A DNA stretch of 64,000 bases from Symsagittifera roscoffensis. Taxonomy: Eukaryota > Xenacoelomorpha > Acoela > Convolutidae. The notes under the pieces were generated by a model. The model was not told the origin of the DNA, made no database searches, and saw nothing but the letters and a program-made list of their open reading frames with translations. The translations under genes and the position numbers were made by a program. Position 1 is the first letter of the stretch. Each line of letters begins with the position of its first letter. Below are positions 59,720 to 64,000 of this stretch, one piece after another. The DNA lies in the NCBI RefSeq assembly GCF_963678635.1, contig NC_087063.1, forward strand, positions 1,462,073 through 1,526,072, read 5' to 3'.

Positions 59720-60498
59720 GCCCTGGGAGCTTCATCCACCTCCATGCGCGACTCTGGCCTCGAGCTGGTCACCACTCGCTCCTTTGGCCTGGCTCCCTTC
59801 TGTGCGTCAAGCTCACGTTGTCGCTGTTCTATTCTCTCCAACTCCGACTTCAGTTGATCACGATTCGCGGCGCTCTCCCGTACCCTTAGTTCCTGCTGAT
59901 GTTCAACTTTTAGCACCTCAAGTAACCTCAGAGTCTGATCTCGCTCGTTGACTGCCTGGTCTCTCTCCAGCTGAATCTTCTCCCGATCCAGCTTCGCCTG
60001 ATCCCGATCGAGGTTCGCCTTGTTCCTTTCCTTCTGCGCCTTCTCGAGCTCTTTCTTTAGAACACCCAGATCCGGAAATGCCTCGGTCGTTTGTTGCGCT
60101 CGCGTCATCGACGGCACCCTACTCGAGCCCTGGCTTGTAGGTCTTGCTGTTGGCCTAGTCGGTAGTGGGAACTCCCCTGCGCCATATTCAGTGTTGTTAC
60201 TCAGGCCAGGATTCCTTGCCAAGTCAAAGCCCCTTACTCCTCCATCCACGTTCCAAGACAACCATCTGGTCTGTTCTTGGTTTGATATACCCTCGGTGGT
60301 GTACCCGATCATCAAGACAGCCTCCGTTGCAGACTCCCTGCACTCACCCTGGTCCTCCAACTGGAGGATTGCATTCAGCATCACCGCCATTCTCTCGTCT
60401 ATTTGGGTGTAGTCCAAGTCCCTCAGGCGTCTGTACAGCTCATCAAGAGTGGGCTTCTTCAGGGCCGCGGGCATGGATTTCCAGAATCGGTCTGCCAT
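59716..60498 (-). CDS. Coiled-coil ORF preceding the hydrolase
   Basis: 260 codons from the ATG at 60498. The first ~95 residues are helical (MADRFWKSMP). A Pro/Ser/Thr-rich linker follows (about 100-140), then a highly charged coiled coil (about 147-235, KELEKAQKERNKANLDRDQ-type) and a basic tail. No zinc knuckle. It may be a structural or oligomerising protein, playing a part like that of coiled-coil ORF1 proteins. The ATG is the first in a 213-base leader after a candidate splice acceptor. Confidence 0.7.
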   Translation of the reverse strand: MADRFWKSMPAALKKPTLDELYRRLRDLDYTQIDERMAVMLNAILQLEDQGECRESATEAVLMIGYTTEGISNQEQTRWLSWNVDGGVRGFDLARNPGLSNNTEYGAGEFPLPTRPTARPTSQGSSRVPSMTRAQQTTEAFPDLGVLKKELEKAQKERNKANLDRDQAKLDREKIQLERDQAVNERDQTLRLLEVLKVEHQQELRVRESAANRDQLKSELERIEQRQRELDAQKGARPKERVVTSSRPESRMEVDEAPRA

Positions 60499-61000
60499 TC
60501 TTCGTGACTTCGGGATGTGTATAGGTATGTGTTAACCAGCTCAAGAATTACCCAACCGACTTAAGTATTACCCAACTCAAGAATTCTCTAGAAACGTTCC
60601 CTTGCAATTACTTGCTGTAGGTGCGGATTATCGCGAGTTCAATCAAGATTTCCCTTTCTGTTTCTCGCTTCGAGTATAGTTGGATTTTCAACTTTGTTTT
60701 TCAAACTTGATCTGAAAACAGAAAGCATATTAAAACCTCACATGTCATATTCCTAACCTAGAGGCCCCCTTTTTCACCAGTATGGTTAAAATCTTATCAT
60801 TCTCATATCACTTAAAACAATTCAATTGGAATTTCCTTAAAAGCATGCAGATTCATTTTATGTTTTAGCACCGTTAACTCTTTTTTAAAATTCAATTGTC
60901 ATGCCAATCATATCTTAAGATCCCTTTACCTGCGCCGCACCCCAGTACCTAACTCAAGACTCCTCCCTCACACCCGACTCGATACCCCCATGTACTCGAC
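60499..61000 (-). promoter_or_regulatory. Spacer with candidate leader intron between pol and accessory ORFs
   Basis: The minus strand has donor GCGCAG/GTAAAG (60930/60929) and acceptor TTTCTGTTTTCAG (ending 60712), a 218-base intron. After the acceptor, 213 bases without ATG lead to the coiled-coil ORF. Near its end are tandem TTGGGTAATNCTTGAG-type repeats. AT-richer than the flanking ORFs. Confidence 0.5.
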
Positions 61001-64000
61001 TCAGGCGATGCTCAAGTAGTACTTCTTATGAAGATACACCATTATCTCAGTTTCTGCAAAGACCACATGTAGGATAGCGTACAATTCCCTTGGGCTCAGT
61101 TTGCCCCTGTTTGGGTCATACACCGGCATTGAGACCTCTGTTATCCCTCTTTCAATCATGAAGTCTCGTAATCTTGTTAGTGCCAATATCACGTGTTTGG
61201 GATCAATTGTGTTCCTGTCATTGACCCTCGTTACTAGGAAGCACAGATATTTGCCCGGGACTTGTGCCACTGACGGTGGAAGCGCTGCCATCCCTCCCAG
61301 TCCTGGTCTCTGTCTGAACAGAAACTCTACATTCTGGTACTCTCTTTTGAAGTCAGCTTCCAATCTTGATTTGAAACTCATGTCCACCGTGATGCAGATC
61401 GCGCTGGTCCTGTTTGACAGGATGAAGTCGCTATCCGTTATCATGATGTTCTCCGAGTATTCATTGGGTATTTCGAATTTCGTTTTGAAATTCCGACCTA
61501 TAGTAGGCTGTGGCTCTTCTTCCTCCAGTTCCAATTCGCTCGTTTCTCTCACTTCCTTGAGCTTCTTTATCATCAAATTTTCGGTGTGGGTAAGTCCTAC
61601 CCCCACTCCCCGGACAAAAATATTTATCGACGTCCCCGTCGATGTTGTCGGGTCTGAATTGTCCTGAGGAATGTCCAGTGGCCTGTCTGTTGCCGTCCAT
61701 CCGAAAAGAGGGTCCTCTGTCTTCATGTAATTTGCTGCTGATACATCGACTTGCTGAATGCTTTGTCCTTCGCGGCTCTCGTCTTTGACATCACGCATCC
61801 CTTCTAGAATCCTCAAGTTCGTGTTCTCCCTCCTCTCTATCTCACTCTGTTCGAGATCCGTTTCTACTTCTGGCGTCGAGTAATCATCCTGCGGATAATG
61901 ACCACCATCGTCAATGACCTGCCATTCCTCTCCGGCTTCCAGTTCGCCTACCTTCAGTAATTCCTCGCCCAAATTGTCTGGCTGTATCCTATCGATCAAG
62001 AAGTCATCCCCGTACCTGTTGTACCTCATGCCGGTGCGTTTACGATTGCCAGTCCTGGTTTCCGGTGGGGTTGGTCGATCCGGCTCCATCCACTTCGGCA
62101 CCTCGTCTTGCTCCGGGTCGTCCCAGTCTTCTTCTACAAATGATCCTGCATCAGACCCCACTCCTATCTTTTCATTGTCGTCCAAACTCAAGTTCTCATT
62201 ACTATCATTTTTCTCTCGAGTACCTTTCTCATTCACTTCACACGCTGGCTCTACCACCAGGTACTCAAGACCCTCCATGTCCTTCGGTATGCACCAATCC
62301 TCTGGGGACGGGACGTGAGGCTTCAGATTTTCATAATGTGCCGCTCGCCCAGTACTCAAGCGATAGAACCGTCCTTGTTGATGAACCTCCGTTATCATGA
62401 ATGGTCCCCTCCACTTCTTGAGTAGTTTCTTTGTTCCCTTGGGCGGTATTACATTTTGGAAGACCCACACGTATTGGCCCACTTCATATGGCTTTGCTCT
62501 TAATATTTTTTCGTCGTATTTCCTGCGTTGCCTCATTTGCGCTTGCGCCGTGTTCCTCCTGCATAGCTCGTTCAACTCCTGTTGTCTTTTGATCGCTTCT
62601 TTCACATATGCCTGAGGCGACGTCCTTTTCCCCTCGTATTCCGGGTAAAAGAATGTCAGAGGCATTGCTCTCTCCCTGCCCGTCAACATCATGAAAGGAC
62701 TGATGCCCGTAGTTGAGTGCTGTGTACTGTTGTAGGCTCCTACTACCTGTGGCAGGTATTTGTCCCAGTCCGTCATGTATCTTGAGCAGTACACCCTTAA
62801 CATGTTGACCAGTGTCCTGTTTTGTCTCTCTACCAACCCATTGGTCTGCGGATGATAGGTCGTCGAGTGTGCTTGAGCAATGTGCGATCTCTTCATCAAT
62901 TCTTTTGTCAAGTCCCCCACAAAAGCTTTGCCGTTGTCCGACTGGAAAGTCATTGGACAACCATACCGCGATATCCAATGCGTTATCAGATGATCACATG
63001 TCTCTTCGGCCGAGGCTGTCTGGCACGGAACCGCTTCCGCCAACTTTGTGAAGTGATCTATTATAACCAGTATCTGGTTGTATCCCGACTCTGTCATGAA
63101 GATTTTTTGATGGTCTATCTGCACCACTTCATTGAACTCCGAGCTCTCAACGGACTTGAGGGGAAACTTCATCTTCCTTGGGTCTTTTACCTGGAGACAT
63201 GCCAGGCAGGCATTCACCCATCTCTCGCAAGCTTTTCTCATTCCTGGCCAATCAAATCTGTGAAGTATCCTTTGTTGTACTTTGTCTATCCCCTGGTGAC
63301 CCATCTGGTCGTGTGATCTGAAAAGCACCTCTGTCTGGTACAATTGTGGTAGTATGATGAGGTTGTGTTTGTGTAATATCTTTTCCTCATCTCTCCTCTT
63401 GCACGCTACCACTCCATCAGCTGTGTGATAAAATAAGTCTTTCTTTTCTTTGTAGAACTGGCTCAAGATCTTGTAGCTGTCTTCCTCAAGTTCCCCCTTC
63501 TCCTTGACCCCCGACTGGATCCATTTGGAGAGGTTACTTGTCATTTTGTCATTCTTCTGGGCTCTTATTAGGTCTGACAGCCTATATCTTGCCTTGATAT
63601 GCTCCTTTAGCGCCATGATCTGTCCATTCATCTCACCAGGGTTGTGGATGTCATCACTCAGTTTCACGCATATCATCCTTTTCACGATTTTCATATCATC
63701 TTCTGGCACCAGATTCGTTCTGATGTTTGAGTTGCATGATAGTTCCCTGAATGGTTTCCTTGCGACCGCAATTTTCTCAAGTTCCTCACCACCTCGCATC
63801 TCCTGTATGTCCATGTTGTATGTTCCTGAAGATGGATCCGTCTGTAACTCCCTGTCGTGGTACCTTGTCTTCTCTTCCGCCAGTATCATGCACAGACTGT
63901 CCTGGTTTTCGCTGCTCTCATCCGAGTCTTCATCCCATCCTTCACGCTCCCCGGACAATTTTCCTTCTCCGGTTCCTTCTTCCGTGAACCTGGAACACTC
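61001..64000 (-). CDS. Pol fragment: integrase with macro-domain-like C-terminal extension
   Basis: The frame is open to the right edge, so this is the end of a longer polyprotein. Counting from 63958: zinc-binding H216-x4-H221 and C251-x2-C254; integrase core D282, D341, E377 with 35 residues between the last two; YHPQTNGLVER and AYNSTQHSTTG typical of Ty3/gypsy-type integrases; an SH3-like KKWRGPFMITEV segment (about 485-550). Then ~290 acidic residues, and a C-terminal 150 (837-985) resembling macro domains of the TARG1 type (KYLCFLVTRVND, LTRLRDFMIERGITEVSMPVYD). The Gly-Cys-Gly-Leu-Asp catalytic motif is replaced by YDPNRGKL, so ADP-ribose hydrolysis is unlikely. Integrase residues are all intact. 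The stop is at 61003. Confidence 0.88.
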   Translation of the reverse strand, partial: ECSRFTEEGTGEGKLSGEREGWDEDSDESSENQDSLCMILAEEKTRYHDRELQTDPSSGTYNMDIQEMRGGEELEKIAVARKPFRELSCNSNIRTNLVPEDDMKIVKRMICVKLSDDIHNPGEMNGQIMALKEHIKARYRLSDLIRAQKNDKMTSNLSKWIQSGVKEKGELEEDSYKILSQFYKEKKDLFYHTADGVVACKRRDEEKILHKHNLIILPQLYQTEVLFRSHDQMGHQGIDKVQQRILHRFDWPGMRKACERWVNACLACLQVKDPRKMKFPLKSVESSEFNEVVQIDHQKIFMTESGYNQILVIIDHFTKLAEAVPCQTASAEETCDHLITHWISRYGCPMTFQSDNGKAFVGDLTKELMKRSHIAQAHSTTYHPQTNGLVERQNRTLVNMLRVYCSRYMTDWDKYLPQVVGAYNSTQHSTTGISPFMMLTGRERAMPLTFFYPEYEGKRTSPQAYVKEAIKRQQELNELCRRNTAQAQMRQRRKYDEKILRAKPYEVGQYVWVFQNVIPPKGTKKLLKKWRGPFMITEVHQQGRFYRLSTGRAAHYENLKPHVPSPEDWCIPKDMEGLEYLVVEPACEVNEKGTREKNDSNENLSLDDNEKIGVGSDAGSFVEEDWDDPEQDEVPKWMEPDRPTPPETRTGNRKRTGMRYNRYGDDFLIDRIQPDNLGEELLKVGELEAGEEWQVIDDGGHYPQDDYSTPEVETDLEQSEIERRENTNLRILEGMRDVKDESREGQSIQQVDVSAANYMKTEDPLFGWTATDRPLDIPQDNSDPTTSTGTSINIFVRGVGVGLTHTENLMIKKLKEVRETSELELEEEEPQPTIGRNFKTKFEIPNEYSENIMITDSDFILSNRTSAICITVDMSFKSRLEADFKREYQNVEFLFRQRPGLGGMAALPPSVAQVPGKYLCFLVTRVNDRNTIDPKHVILALTRLRDFMIERGITEVSMPVYDPNRGKLSPRELYAILHVVFAETEIMVYLHKKYYLSIA

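Larger units (their letters stand above)
50350..64000 (-). mobile_element. Giant LTR-retroelement-like unit with accessory ORFs (incomplete at right edge)
   Basis: Five to six long minus-strand frames without coding introns. Order of transcription: integrase plus macro-like pol, coiled-coil ORF, SGNH hydrolase ORF, then a very long frame with two stops, then polypurine tract and probable LTR. Composition looks more GC-rich than its surroundings. The reverse transcriptase and gag would lie beyond position 64000. Left border is estimated from where the non-LTR homology ends (50330-50360). With only one LTR in view, completeness and age cannot be judged. Confidence 0.75.

Noticed and set aside
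51658-60498. Accessory ORFs as an envelope gene
   Set aside because: No N-terminal signal peptide, furin-like site or single C-terminal membrane anchor; an SGNH hydrolase domain is present instead.

Overview
The window is a piece of an AT-rich animal genome. The animal assignment rests on an EPG5 autophagy gene, a metazoan family, together with spliceosomal introns, hAT-type elements, tRNA-derived SINEs and non-LTR retrotransposon remains. I cannot name the species. Stop codons TAG (EPG5, RPL41) and TGA (DNM1L) are both used normally, so the genetic code is standard.

Layout. Positions 310-24520 (minus strand) hold a cytosolic valyl-tRNA synthetase gene. I could place 16 coding exons with consistent phase; the last ~130 codons lie off the left edge. 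Two of its 15 introns use GC-AG instead of GT-AG. The introns are full of mobile DNA: a 1-kb near-perfect palindrome, a 991-bp hAT element with exact 8-bp target duplications, a 325-bp hAT MITE, a MITE nested inside another repeat, C/G-run hairpins, and an intact tRNA-Pro(CGG) gene on the opposite strand. Next come two copies of the 25-residue ribosomal protein eL41 gene (25.2-26.0 and 29.7-30.2 kb, both minus), each with a non-coding first exon and a shared promoter-proximal 12-mer. A stray G-alpha P-loop exon lies between them. An intron-free dynamin-1-like (Drp1) gene sits at 32.1-34.2 kb. EPG5 runs from 48.2 to 38.0 kb, with a 43-base coding first exon and one 7.2-kb second exon.

From 48.5 to 50.3 kb there are broken non-LTR retrotransposon pieces. 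From about 50.35 kb to the right edge the sequence changes character: it looks more GC-rich, it has long minus-strand frames, and the hexamer CTTGAG is strikingly common on the minus strand. This is most of a very large LTR-retroelement-like unit that runs right to left and enters from beyond the right edge.

In its own orientation the unit has: a pol frame with an intact zinc-binding and D,D(35)E integrase plus a degenerate macro-domain-like tail; a short candidate intron; a 260-aa coiled-coil ORF; an SGNH hydrolase ORF that overlaps it by ATGA; then one reading frame of roughly 2,030 codons broken only by a TAG and a TGA, and ending 29 bases before a 15-base polypurine tract and a probable LTR. 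The accessory ORFs occupy the position where env sits in errantivirus-like elements, but they do not look like envelope proteins. This region is the best candidate for something poorly described.
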